Source: an uncultured Anaerolineae bacterium (GTDB lineage Bacteria > Chloroflexota > Anaerolineae > Anaerolineales > Villigracilaceae). From it: a stretch of 64,000 nt of DNA. Under the pieces are notes generated by a model. The model saw only the letters and a program-made list of their open reading frames with translations, made no database searches and was not told the origin of the DNA. Below, one piece after another: positions 24,392-33,700 of this stretch. How positions within the stretch are numbered: the first letter of the stretch is position 1; each line of letters starts with the position of its first letter. A program made the translations under genes and the position numbers. Location of the stretch: NCBI GenBank assembly GCA_903838415.1, contig CAILYI010000194.1:49413-113412 (forward strand), read 5' to 3'.

Positions 24392-24823
24392 AAACAACTG
24401 CTGCAAGTCCGCCAGCGCATTCAGCGCCTGTGCCCGCGTTGGCGCATCCAACCCCAAATCGTCAAATTCGTCCTCGTCCAACACTGCCTGCGCACCTTCC
24501 GGCGTCACCCACAAATCCAGCGCGAGATCAACGTACGAGATGACATCCTGCTCATCCCAAACCGCCGGATGCCCAACGTTGCAGTACCAGCCTTTGATAG
24601 CGTCGTCATCCCGATCGTGGATTTCAAAAATGTTGTACCAGCGGTCCGTGTAAAACAACTCCACAAAACGGTCATTGCGCTTCAGCGTGGTGCCCTGAAA
24701 AGGCATATCAGCGCGATTAAAATGCGCTTCAAGCTGCACAAAATTTTCGCCACGCGCCAGCACAACGCCGCCATATTCCCAGGTCACCTGACCGTTTTCA
24801 TTGCGTTTTCGGACTGTAATCAT
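24368..24823 (-). CDS. DUF402 protein
   Basis: A 151-residue cytoplasmic protein of the DUF402 family. Conserved elements are RNDRFVELFYTDRWYNIFEIHDRDDDAIKGWYCNVGHPA, then DLALDLWVTPEG and VLDEDEFDDLGL; aspartates in these segments bind Mg in related nucleoside-diphosphatase-like enzymes. The substrate is unknown. Its start overlaps the end of thiQ by 4 nt, so it belongs to the TPP-controlled operon and may act in thiamine-phosphate or nucleotide metabolism. That role is inference. Confidence 0.85.
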   Translation of the reverse strand: MITVRKRNENGQVTWEYGGVVLARGENFVQLEAHFNRADMPFQGTTLKRNDRFVELFYTDRWYNIFEIHDRDDDAIKGWYCNVGHPAVWDEQDVISYVDLALDLWVTPEGAQAVLDEDEFDDLGLDAPTRAQALNALADLQQLFKSKQPPV

Positions 24824-25836
24824 AGCAGCTCCACCGTCAAAATTTTCAATTTCACCACGTCGCCCACTTTTGCCCGGCCCGCGACGGTAAAATACAGCCC
24901 GTTTTCCAGCTCAATCCGAAACTGCTGCCCGCGAAAAATCACATCGGCTACCTTGCCGGTCAGCGTTTCGCTACTTTCGACGATTTCTGCCTGGGGACGC
25001 AGCAGCAGCGTCACTTTTTCACCAGAGTCCAGTTTCGTTTTTATTGAAATTCTGCCAAACGGCGTTTCCACGCCGAAAGCGGATACCGTTCCCTCGACCA
25101 CGTTGCCCAGCCCCAAAAAGGAAGCCACCCACCCATCAGCCGGTTTTGCAAAAACTTCAGGCGCGGATCCAGCCTGGGCCACACGCCCCTCACGCAGCAG
25201 GATGATTTTATCGGCAATCGTGAAGGCTTCCTCCTGATCGTGCGTGACGTAAATCGCGGGGATGCCGCTGTGGTGCAGAATTCCGCGCAGTTCTTCAATC
25301 AGGCGCTCGCGCATGGCACGATCCAACGCACCGAGCGGTTCATCCAGCATCAACAAGCGGGGACGGGGAGCCAGCGCCCGGGCCAGCGCCACGCGCTGCT
25401 GCTCTCCGCCCGAAAGCTCCGTCACCCGGCGCTTCTCAAAGATCGAAAGATTGACCTGACCCAAAACTTCCGTCACCCGCTGCTTGATCTCGTTTTCAGA
25501 CCATTTTTGCGTTCGCCCCACGCCGGGACCGGGGCTGTTGCGCAGGCCAAACGCCACATTCTCGAAAACGTCCAAGTGCGGGAAAAGCGCGTAATCTTGA
25601 AACATCAGTCCAAAATTGCGTAAATGTACCGGCACACGTTCAAGGCGCTGACCCTGCCAGCAAATCTCGCCAGATTCGGCGTTTTCCAACCCGGCGATGA
25701 TGCGCAGAATGGTGCTTTTCCCGGAACCGGAAGCGCCCAACAGGCAAATCGTTTCGCCCGCCGCCAGGGAAAAGGAAATCCCCTTCAAAAGCGGCTGGCC
25801 TTCATAGGTTTTGTGGATGTCAATAACTTCGAGCAT
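24820..25836 (-). CDS. thiQ: Thiamine ABC transporter, ATP-binding protein
   Basis: A 338-residue ABC ATPase with Walker A LLGASGSGKSTILRI near residue 37, signature LSGGEQQRVALARALA, Walker B LLMLDEPLGALD and switch histidine in YVTHDQEEAF. The last ~70 residues form a TOBE-like domain, as in Fe/thiamine/spermidine importers. It energises uptake through the adjacent permease. Family alone cannot separate thiamine from ferric-iron transport; the TPP riboswitch at the head of the operon and thiN decide for thiamine. Confidence 0.85.
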   Translation of the reverse strand: MLEVIDIHKTYEGQPLLKGISFSLAAGETICLLGASGSGKSTILRIIAGLENAESGEICWQGQRLERVPVHLRNFGLMFQDYALFPHLDVFENVAFGLRNSPGPGVGRTQKWSENEIKQRVTEVLGQVNLSIFEKRRVTELSGGEQQRVALARALAPRPRLLMLDEPLGALDRAMRERLIEELRGILHHSGIPAIYVTHDQEEAFTIADKIILLREGRVAQAGSAPEVFAKPADGWVASFLGLGNVVEGTVSAFGVETPFGRISIKTKLDSGEKVTLLLRPQAEIVESSETLTGKVADVIFRGQQFRIELENGLYFTVAGRAKVGDVVKLKILTVELL

Positions 25837-25866
25837 CAGATTACCAATCTTTCACAGAGTGCCGTC

Positions 25867-27585
25867 TTAAAACTCGCCAGTCCCGGGAAATCTCAATTTC
25901 TCAATCATAAAAATCGCCAGTCCCGAGACCAGCATCAAAATCGTGGCCATGGCCATGGCCTGACCATAATTCATTCCACCCGGTTGGGACAAAAACCGAT
26001 AAATGGCGGTCGGCAGGGTGGGATATTCAGGCCGCGCTAACAGGGATGCGGCCCCAAATTCTCCCAGCGAAACGGTAAAAGCAAACGCCCCGGCAGAAAT
26101 CACCGCGCGTGAAATGATCGGCCAATCGATGCTTTTCCAGGTCTGCCAGCGCGAGGCGCCCAAAACGGCCGCCGCTTCACGGTAACGGTTTGGGATGGTG
26201 GCGAGCGCCGTCTGCAAGTTACGGATGACAAATGGCAGGGCAATGGTGGTATGCGCCAAGGGAATCAGCAACGGGGAAGTCAGCAGCGTAAAACCGGAAT
26301 CCAGAATCGGACGGTTGAAGGTGATGATATAGCCAAGTCCCAACGTGACTGCCGAGGCGCCCAGGGGCAGCATCAGGAACGGATCAATCCATTTTTCGAG
26401 TTTGCCAGGGCGGGACAGGGCGATCGCCGCCGGGAAACCCAGCAGCAGCGCGAGAAAGACCGTCAGCGAGGCATACGCCAGCGAATTGCGCGCCGCATCC
26501 AGGGGCGGCACATAGAAAAGCGAGTCGCGCCGATTAATGAATAATTCTCTGTAATAATCCACAGTCAGGCCCGGATATCCCGGCGCTTGACGCGCGCGGT
26601 CAGCTTCGAGACGCGAGATGGAACGCAAAGGTGGCGCCAACAGGGGCAGCGCAAAAAAAAGAACTGAAAAAGCGAGCATGGCCGCGACAAAGAATCTGGC
26701 CTTGCGCGTGCGCGGCTTCTGAACATTCATCCACACGGCGCGCGGCTTAAGCGGAGAAGTGACCCGCACAATGTAGCGGCTGTAAATGGCGGAAAACGCC
26801 AGGGTGCAAAGCAGCTGGATAACCGAAAGCAAAGCCGCGGCAGGCAAGTTGAGCATTTGCAAGGCCTGAATGTAAATTTCCACTTCAATAGTGGTGAATT
26901 TGGGGCCGCCGAGCAGCAAAATCACACCGTAGCTGGTGAAATCAAACAGAAAAACGAGCAGGCTGGCGGCAAAAATGGAGGGACGCAGCAGCGGCAGAGT
27001 CACGCGCAAAAGTGTCCTAATCGGCGACGCGCCCAGGGAACGGGCCGCATCGGTTAGACGGATATCCAGCGCAGCCCAAGCGTTCCCAACCAGGCGAATC
27101 ACGATGGTGGCGTTGTAAAAAACATGGGCGGCGAGAATGGCCCATAGTGTGCCAACAAAGGCGACGGGTGGATGCTCGAGTCCCCAGAAGCTCATCAGCC
27201 CGAGATTAATCCAGCCGCGTGGCCCCAACAGGGCATTGAATCCAGCCGCAACGACGACGGTCGGCAGCATGAAAGGGATGGCGGTCAACGCGCGGAAAAA
27301 CGACTTGGCAGGGAAATCAAAACGTGCAAAAAGGAAGGCGAGCGGCAGCCCGAAACACAGCGTCAGAATCGTGGAGAGCGTAGCCTGGTAAAACGTAAAA
27401 AGCAAAACATGGGAAGCGCGCGCGAGTACGCTGGCGCTGAGCGACGAAAAATCAAACCCCAGGGCCAGGATACGCGCCAGCGGATAGAAAAAGAATAGCC
27501 CCAAAAACGCAATCGGGGCCAACCAGGGCAAAATACCGGAAAAAGAACGTCGCAATGGAAATTTAGGGTGGGAGCCGCAGCGCAA
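25867..27585 (-). CDS. thiP: Thiamine ABC transporter, permease
   Basis: A 572-residue permease with two fused transmembrane domains (about twelve helices), as in ThiP and Fe3+ permeases. Each half has an EAA loop: AARSLGASPIRTLLRVTLPLL near residue 180 and AAAVLGASRWQTWKSIDWPII near residue 475. The start is unclear: the TTG at 27585 lies inside a hairpin and has no ribosome binding site, and a later TTG at 27555 is also possible. It lies between thiB and thiQ. Confidence 0.85.
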   Translation of the reverse strand: MRCGSHPKFPLRRSFSGILPWLAPIAFLGLFFFYPLARILALGFDFSSLSASVLARASHVLLFTFYQATLSTILTLCFGLPLAFLFARFDFPAKSFFRALTAIPFMLPTVVVAAGFNALLGPRGWINLGLMSFWGLEHPPVAFVGTLWAILAAHVFYNATIVIRLVGNAWAALDIRLTDAARSLGASPIRTLLRVTLPLLRPSIFAASLLVFLFDFTSYGVILLLGGPKFTTIEVEIYIQALQMLNLPAAALLSVIQLLCTLAFSAIYSRYIVRVTSPLKPRAVWMNVQKPRTRKARFFVAAMLAFSVLFFALPLLAPPLRSISRLEADRARQAPGYPGLTVDYYRELFINRRDSLFYVPPLDAARNSLAYASLTVFLALLLGFPAAIALSRPGKLEKWIDPFLMLPLGASAVTLGLGYIITFNRPILDSGFTLLTSPLLIPLAHTTIALPFVIRNLQTALATIPNRYREAAAVLGASRWQTWKSIDWPIISRAVISAGAFAFTVSLGEFGAASLLARPEYPTLPTAIYRFLSQPGGMNYGQAMAMATILMLVSGLAIFMIEKLRFPGTGEF

Positions 27586-27609
27586 TTGTCAGCGCACTGC
27601 GGCTCCCAC
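27568..27609. repeat. 13-bp intercistronic hairpin between thiB and thiP
   Basis: GTGGGAGCCGCAG (27568-27580) pairs with 27597-27609. It spans the thiB-thiP gap and overlaps the first codons of the annotated permease frame. It may protect the thiB transcript or reduce thiP translation, allowing more binding protein than permease. Confidence 0.65.
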
Positions 27610-27617
27610 AAAGGAGT

Positions 27618-28727
27618 TTAGCGCAAAACGGCCTGAGTCCAGGCTTCGATCCATGCATCGCGCTTGGCAGGCAAGTCGGCAGGAACGGCGGCCGGTTCAG
27701 GGGCAGCCTGGGCGTATTTCACAAAGGATTCGGGCAGCGAGCTCTGGCTGTTGGCAGGATAAACGAACATGTTCAGCGGCATATCTTCCTGGAAAGGGAC
27801 ATCCAGCATGAAATCGACAAATTTTTCAGCCAGTTCGCGGTTTTTGGCGCCGACCAGGATGCCCACGAATTCAACCTGACGGAAACAGGTGCCCGGCGCC
27901 AGAATGGAGGCAGTCGGAGAATCGTCGAGCGGGGTGGAGGAAAAAACCACTTCAGCGGCGGGGCTCGAGGCGTAAGAAACCACCAACGGCTGAGGTCCGC
28001 TACCAGACGATGCACTGAAGTTGGTGTAATAGGCCGTTTCCCAACCATCCACCACCACCAGGCCGTTGGCCCGCAGCGCTTTCCAGTAATCAAGATAACC
28101 CGGGTCACCATATTTTTGGATGGTGGCCAGCAGGAAAGCCATGCCAGGCGATGAAGTAGCCGGATTTTCAACCACAAACAAACCGTTGTACTCGGGTTTG
28201 AGCAAATCATCGAGCGAAGCGGGCACCGGCAGGTCGTTTTTGGCGAAGAAAGCCTTGGAGTAGTTAATACACACATCGCCATAATCGACCGGGAGCAGAC
28301 GATTTTTCAAATCCAGCTTGAATTCGTCGGGAATGCGATCGAGCAGCGGGGAGCCGTAAGAGTCAAAGATACCGGAGTCGATGGCGCGGGACAGGAAGGT
28401 ATTGTCCACGCCATAAAACACGTCAGCCTGGGGCGCATCCTTGGAGAGAATGGCCGTATTAAGGGCCGCCCCGGCATCGCCGGATTTCAGGAAGGTGACT
28501 TTGGCGTTGTTGGCCTGTTCAAATTCGTTGATGATACCGGCGCTGGCGGAGAAGGAGTCGTGCACCATGACCGTCAGGGTGCGGGGTTCTCCGGGCGGCG
28601 GCGAAGGCGGCGTGGGAAGTGCTTCAGTGGGTGGAACGCTGGCTGCGGACGGCTGCGGCGCCGCCGCAGGGGCGCAGGATACCAGGAAAACGGTCAGAAT
28701 CAGCAGGATGGAGAAAAGTCGTTTCAT
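27618..28727 (-). CDS. thiB: Thiamine ABC transporter, substrate-binding lipoprotein
   Basis: A 369-residue secreted binding protein. The start is the ATG at 28727, preceded by AGAGGTCCC, which gives a clean lipoprotein signal: MKRLFSILLILTVFLVSCAP with lipidation Cys18. A Pro/Ala/Ser-rich linker follows. The mature domain has features of TbpA/ThiB: DVFYGVDNTFLSRA, PVDYGDVCINY, SSPGMAFLLATIQKYG and the W of VVVDGWETAYYTNF near the ligand site. It delivers thiamine to ThiPQ. It is the second gene of the riboswitch operon, 17 nt after thiN. Confidence 0.87.
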   Translation of the reverse strand: MKRLFSILLILTVFLVSCAPAAAPQPSAASVPPTEALPTPPSPPPGEPRTLTVMVHDSFSASAGIINEFEQANNAKVTFLKSGDAGAALNTAILSKDAPQADVFYGVDNTFLSRAIDSGIFDSYGSPLLDRIPDEFKLDLKNRLLPVDYGDVCINYSKAFFAKNDLPVPASLDDLLKPEYNGLFVVENPATSSPGMAFLLATIQKYGDPGYLDYWKALRANGLVVVDGWETAYYTNFSASSGSGPQPLVVSYASSPAAEVVFSSTPLDDSPTASILAPGTCFRQVEFVGILVGAKNRELAEKFVDFMLDVPFQEDMPLNMFVYPANSQSSLPESFVKYAQAAPEPAAVPADLPAKRDAWIEAWTQAVLR

Positions 28728-28744
28728 CGGGACCTCTATAAAAA

Positions 28745-29386
28745 TCAGTTTTTGCGGATATGAACACACAGTAACAAACCATGTTTCAGGCTGACTTTGG
28801 CAATTTCAGCCAGCATTTGGTTGCTAACGCTGCGCGTGCGGTAAGGGAGCAGGGTTTCCTGGTGAAGCAGGTAGGCGAGTCCTTCGCAAACAACACCTTC
28901 AGCCGGGCCGCCCCAGGCTAAAAACGAAACTGTATCACCAGGTTTGCCGTGGATGACAGCTTTGGTGGTGACGAAAAAAGCTTCTGTCACGCCATCATCG
29001 ATGCGCACATCAACATAGCTGGTTTCCGGCCCTGAAAGCAGGGAAATATTCGCCAGGGCCTGGTCCAGCCGCCCACCGAGCGCGCCGATAATCACAATGG
29101 ACTCGTGCCCGGCGCGGATGGCGTGAGACAGGGCCAATTCCAGGTCGGTTTCATCTTTTGACGGTGGAAATCGCAAAATGTGGACGCCCATATCTTCGAA
29201 AACGGTCACTTCTGACGGAGTCAGCGAATCCAAATCGCCGATGATGACAGAAGGAATGACTCCCAGGGCCAGGGCGTGACGCGCGCCACCATCAGCGGCG
29301 ATGACAACATCCTCAGGCTGGACAAGAGAGCGGGCTGCGCCGGGATTTCCAAATTCCCCGTTTACGAATATCAACGCTCTGGACAT
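28745..29386 (-). CDS. thiN: Thiamine diphosphokinase
   Basis: A 213-residue kinase that converts thiamine to TPP with ATP. The start is ATG 29386, 9 nt after GGAGG; an upstream in-frame start would lie inside the riboswitch terminator. Signatures are IAADGGARHAL, IIGDLDSLTP, PPSKDETDLELAL and GALGGRLDQALANISLL, all in the catalytic domain, with a C-terminal beta-sandwich binding domain (about 130-213). Together with the transporter this forms an uptake-and-activation route, repressed by its own product through the riboswitch. Confidence 0.94.
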   Translation of the reverse strand: MSRALIFVNGEFGNPGAARSLVQPEDVVIAADGGARHALALGVIPSVIIGDLDSLTPSEVTVFEDMGVHILRFPPSKDETDLELALSHAIRAGHESIVIIGALGGRLDQALANISLLSGPETSYVDVRIDDGVTEAFFVTTKAVIHGKPGDTVSFLAWGGPAEGVVCEGLAYLLHQETLLPYRTRSVSNQMLAEIAKVSLKHGLLLCVHIRKN

Positions 29387-29416
29387 AAAAAACAACCTCC
29401 ACGGCGGGAGGTTGTT
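29387..29416 (-). terminator. Terminator/SD-sequestering hairpin of the TPP riboswitch
   Basis: AACAACCTCC (29416-29407) pairs with GGAGGTTGTT (29400-29391) and is followed by TTTT directly before the thiN ATG. The 3' arm contains the thiN Shine-Dalgarno GGAGG, so the same hairpin could end transcription and hide the ribosome site. Confidence 0.8.
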
Positions 29417-29428
29417 GTGGGCAGACAA

Positions 29429-29510
29429 TTCCCTCCGCCGGTATGAACCGGATCAGGTGATGCGGGTCGAGGGCGATGGCCCTCCTCTCAGCCCGATAAG
29501 GGCTCCCCGA
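29429..29510 (-). ncRNA. TPP riboswitch (THI element)
   Basis: Read on the minus strand, the conserved core is present in order: TCGGGGAGCCC, GGGCTGAGAGG, GACCC, then ACCTGATCCGGTTCATACC and GGCGGAGGGAA. These are the pyrimidine- and pyrophosphate-sensing helices of the TPP aptamer. It lies 43 nt upstream of thiN, followed by the hairpin at 29387-29416. TPP binding is expected to shut down the whole thiN-thiB-thiP-thiQ-DUF402 operon. A TACAAT box at 29539-29534 may drive it. Confidence 0.95.
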
Positions 29511-29602
29511 TAGTGCTGTATTGGGTTGTTTTGATTGTATCGCAAAAAATAAGATTACGGTGCTTTTATTTTCGGGAAAAGCCTGCAATTTTACAAGCCA
29601 TT

Positions 29603-30388
29603 TTAGCGGACGCGACGTTTCCACTCTTCCTTCAGCTGCAAATCGCGCGGAGATTCGCCCGATTCGAGCGCCAGGAAATCTGTGAGCAGGCGATTGAAAC
29701 GGGCCGGATCATCCAACATGGGGAAATGCCCGGATTGTTCGAGCGCAACGGCGTGCATGGTCATCGGCGCGGTTTCCGGCTCAAAAAGCGGCATGACAAC
29801 CGCGGGGTCGTTCAGTCCGTACACCAGCAGGCAGGGATTGTTGAGTCCGCCGATGCGCTGCGAAAGATTGAACTGGTCAGAAGTGTTGAACGATGTGGAA
29901 ATAGCCTGCAGGTCAGCCTTAAGGCCATCGGTGCGGGCCGCTTCATTGGATGCATCTTTCGTAAGCAGCCAATCCACTAAATCGGAGAGTCCTGCGCTGC
30001 GTAGACGGGCGTTGACCAGATTCGTTTCAAACGGAGCGCTGATCGCCATGATGCGATCAACCACGGTGGGATAGCGCATGGTAAACAACAAGCCCACCTG
30101 CGCGCCAAGTCCGTGCCCCACAATGGCCACCTTTCCCATGCCCAATTCCTGCAAAAAATGATCGAGCAAGGCAACCTGCTTATCCAGGCCATAACGATCG
30201 AGATCGTGTGCGCTATCGCCAAATCCCCACATATCCAGCGCATACGCGCGGAAGCCGGTCGAGGCGGTTTGCATGGCAGGCACCCAGTAACGCCAGGAGC
30301 CCACCCAGCCGTGCAGAAAGATGATCGGACGTCCGCGCCCAATCACCTCGTAATGCACAATGCCGCCATCTAACAGGATCGCGCTCAT
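29603..30388 (-). CDS. Alpha/beta hydrolase-fold protein lacking the nucleophile serine
   Basis: A 261-residue alpha/beta hydrolase-fold protein, last gene of the ten-gene operon. It has the oxyanion HGW (residues 26-28) and later acid and histidine elements (LLVYGLNDPAVV and EQSGHFPML), but the nucleophile elbow reads VGHGLGAQ: residue 93 is Gly where the paralogue upstream (42157-42954) has Ser93 in VGHSMGG. The codon is GGA, more than one base from any Ser codon typical here, so a sequencing slip is unlikely. The protein may be a non-catalytic binding or regulatory homologue of the active one. Confidence 0.85.
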   Translation of the reverse strand: MSAILLDGGIVHYEVIGRGRPIIFLHGWVGSWRYWVPAMQTASTGFRAYALDMWGFGDSAHDLDRYGLDKQVALLDHFLQELGMGKVAIVGHGLGAQVGLLFTMRYPTVVDRIMAISAPFETNLVNARLRSAGLSDLVDWLLTKDASNEAARTDGLKADLQAISTSFNTSDQFNLSQRIGGLNNPCLLVYGLNDPAVVMPLFEPETAPMTMHAVALEQSGHFPMLDDPARFNRLLTDFLALESGESPRDLQLKEEWKRRVR

Positions 30389-30397
30389 TTTCTGTGC

Positions 30398-30772
30398 TTA
30401 TTTGCCGTATTTTGACAGAATGATTTTCACCTGCTCGGCCAGTTGGTCCGGCGCAAATGGCTTTAATAGATATTTTTCGGCGCCTGCAGCGAGGCCCTGC
30501 TCAATTTCATTTTCCTGCCCCTTGGCCGAAAGGAAAATGACCGGGATTTTTGCGGTTTCAGGGTCAGCTTTGATCTTACGACAGGCATCGTAACCGGTCA
30601 TTTTCGGCATACGCACATCCAAGATCACCAGATCGGGATGCTCCGTTTTGGTCAGGTTGTATCCTTCTTCACCATTGCTGCCAGCAACCACCTCGTACCC
30701 TGAAAAGCGTAGGGTAAAAGCGATCAACTCACGAATATCTGGCTCGTCTTCAGCTATTACAATTTTTGCCAT
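30398..30772 (-). CDS. CheY-like single-domain response regulator
   Basis: A 124-residue receiver domain. The acidic pocket is EDEPD near the N-terminus, the phosphorylation site is in VILDVRMPKMTGYDACRKI (Asp near 52), and FLSAKG and LLKPFAP supply the conserved Ser/Thr-type and Lys residues. No output domain. It starts 2 nt after the giant kinase stop codon, so it is the likely phosphoryl acceptor and may act by protein contact. Confidence 0.93.
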   Translation of the reverse strand: MAKIVIAEDEPDIRELIAFTLRFSGYEVVAGSNGEEGYNLTKTEHPDLVILDVRMPKMTGYDACRKIKADPETAKIPVIFLSAKGQENEIEQGLAAGAEKYLLKPFAPDQLAEQVKIILSKYGK

Positions 30773-30774
30773 GA

Positions 30775-33700
30775 CTACTCCTCAGTGTCAGAAACCGGTA
30801 TGGTGAAAGAGAACGTACTTCCCTGACCAGGGATGCCCGAACTATTCATCCAGATTTTTCCACGGTGCATTTCAACCAACTGTTTGACAATTGGCAAACC
30901 CAACCCGGTGCCGGGCGTTGCCAGCACCAACGGGTCCTCACCCCTGAAAAACCGCTCAAAAACCCGTTCCTGCTGTTCAATTGAGATTCCGATCCCGGTA
31001 TCTTTTACATCCACTTGCACGCTGCCATTCGATCGGTGTAATACCAACTTGATTTTTCCAGCAACCGGGGTGTAATTATATGCATTATCCACCAGGTTTC
31101 CAAGAATCTGGCGAATCCGTTCAGGATCTGCGATCACGCGCGGCAGGGAAGACTCCACATCCAACGAGACGTCCATCGGCTTGTTTTCTTCCTGCGAACG
31201 GCGCAGCAGCGCCGAAACCGCCTCGCCCGCCACTTCCTGCATATCCACCGGGTGCATGGAAAGCGTCACATTCCCGGCTTCGATGCGTGAAACATCGAGC
31301 AGGTCATCGACCAAAATTCCCAGGCGTTCAGCGTTATTTTTGACAACATCCAGGAAATGCGCCTGGCTTTCATTGACCGCGCCAGCCGCGCCCATCAACA
31401 GGATGTCAACGTAGCCGCGAATGGAGGTCATCGGCGTGCGCAGCTCGTGGCTGACTGTGGCGACAAACTCGGACTTCAGCCTGTCCACCTCGACCTCATA
31501 AGTGATGTCGCGGAAGATGGATACCGTTCCCAGGAACTCTCTGCGCCAGATGACCGGCGCCAGGTGGACGAGGATCACGCGCCCATTCTCCAGGCTGATC
31601 TGTTCCGAGTACATCTCACCCGCACGATTGGTGCTGGAATTTTCAGACCAATCCTGCACGGTTTGAATCCACGTCTGGGTGGATCGTCCAAAAAGCCCGG
31701 CAAAGTTACTTACCGCCTGGCCCTGTAATTCGGTATTGCTCAAAGCCAGGATGCGCTCAGCCGAGGCATTGACGAAGGTGATCTGGTTATTGGGATCCGT
31801 CACCAGCACCCCATCCGCCACCGCTTCCAGGATGGCTGTCTGGCGGCTGGCTTCCATCTGCTGCTGTCGCAGCAATGAGCCCAGGCGTTCGGCCTGATCG
31901 CGGATGAGTTCGTAGAGTTGGGCATTGCTGATGGCGATCGCCACCTGGGAACCAATCGCCTTGACCATGTTGAGCGCATCATCACCAAAGTAACCCGGTT
32001 TGCGATGGAAAACCATGATGGCGCCGATGACGTCTTCGCCCACCATCAACGGCACCACCAGGGCGCTGCGATGATTCGGGGAGCTTTGAGAAATAATCCA
32101 GCGCGAATCCTGCGAAAGATCAGCAACCATGACCGGCTTGCGGTTCTTCACGACCCAGCCAGCCAATCCCTCGCCAATCTTCAGCTTGAGATTACTCGCC
32201 GAACCAAAATCGCCAAGCTTCCCAGTTTCAGTGACGTAGCCATAGCCTGCCCTGTAATGCAACAAATTATCATCAGCGTGCAGGAGCATGATCGTGCCCT
32301 GTTCCGCGCCGATGGCTTCGTTCAGCAAAGCCAGGGTGCGGCTCAAGGCGCGATCCAGATCAAGACTGGCCGAAACTTCTGTCAAAATACGCAAGAGTGT
32401 TTCAGTATTATGCTGTTCGCGTGACAGTTCCGTTGTGCGTTCTGCCACACGCCGTTCGAGAGTGGCCGCCAGTTTCTGAGTTTCATCCAGCAATCGCGCG
32501 TTTAGAATGGCGATGGTCGCCTGGTTGGAGAGCGTACTCAGGATTTGCTGATCGTTTTCAGAATAAGCGTTATATTGATAACTTTGCGCCGACAAAGCCC
32601 CAATCACCTTGCCGCCGGAAATCATCGGGACGGTGACCACTGAATGTGGAAGGCCCTGACTGCCAATGGTGACGCCACCCTGGGCCTGCACTTCGCTGGC
32701 CTGCAAAGTCAGCACGGATTGGCCGCTGGCGATCACCTGCCCGCTGATGCCCTGTCCCTTTTTCAAACGGACGCCGGTCAGGCGCTCGCCCATATCCACG
32801 ATGTAGACGCAGTTGATATCGGAGGCTTCATCGTCGGTCAGGGCGATAATAAAAGCATCGACTGGCATTAACTTTGCGGCAGCCGCATGAACGGCAAGAT
32901 AAATATCTTCAGAATCCAGGCTGGAACCAATCTCGTAAGAAACCTGATTCAAGATGGCCAAACGCTCGGCCGTCGCCAGGGTGGATTGATACAGGTCAGC
33001 ATTTTCCAGCGCGATGGCGGCCTGGTTGCCAATCGTGCGCGAAAGTTCAATTTCGGTCGAGGTGAAGCGGCGCGACTCACGACTCTGCATGGCGATGGCG
33101 TACAGCATCTCACCACTGGGAATTGGCAGAATCAGCAAGGAAGCCGAATCGGTCAAAAATTCTGCCAGGGACCGCAGATTCGTCTCCTCGGAAATATGCT
33201 CGGTGACGTAAATGGTCTGCGACTCTCGCAAATGGTCCAAAACCGGAGAAGCCGGTAATCTGCGGTAAATAGCCGGACGGCTTGCTTCTTCGGGCAGTAC
33301 GGTCAGCAGGAAGTCATGGGCATTCTTGTCCAACAGGAGCAGCAGCGCGCGATCTGCCCGCACCGCCTTCATTAATTGATTGGCCGTCAGGCGCAGTACC
33401 TGATCCGAACTGAGAGAGCCGCCCAACTCGGACGAGAACTGATTCAGCATGGCGAGACGCTGGGAACGCTCATCCAATTCGGCCGCGCGTCGAATCGATT
33501 CTTCAAACAAATTTGCGTTGTCAATCGCCACCGCTGCCTGGCTAGCAAAGGTGGTGGATAGCTGCAGCAGTTCGGATGTGTAAAAGTGAGATTCCGTTTT
33601 TTCAACGGCCAGCACGCCAATCACCTGGCCCTTCGTCAGCAGCGGAACACCCATCCAAGACAGGTAGCGCGGCTCGATAAGCAGCGTAAAGCGCGGATCG

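Noticed and set aside
29429..29602. Possibility that thiN and the ABC genes belong to the ten-gene operon
   Set aside because: A TPP aptamer with its own terminator and a possible TACAAT box separate the hydrolase end from thiN.
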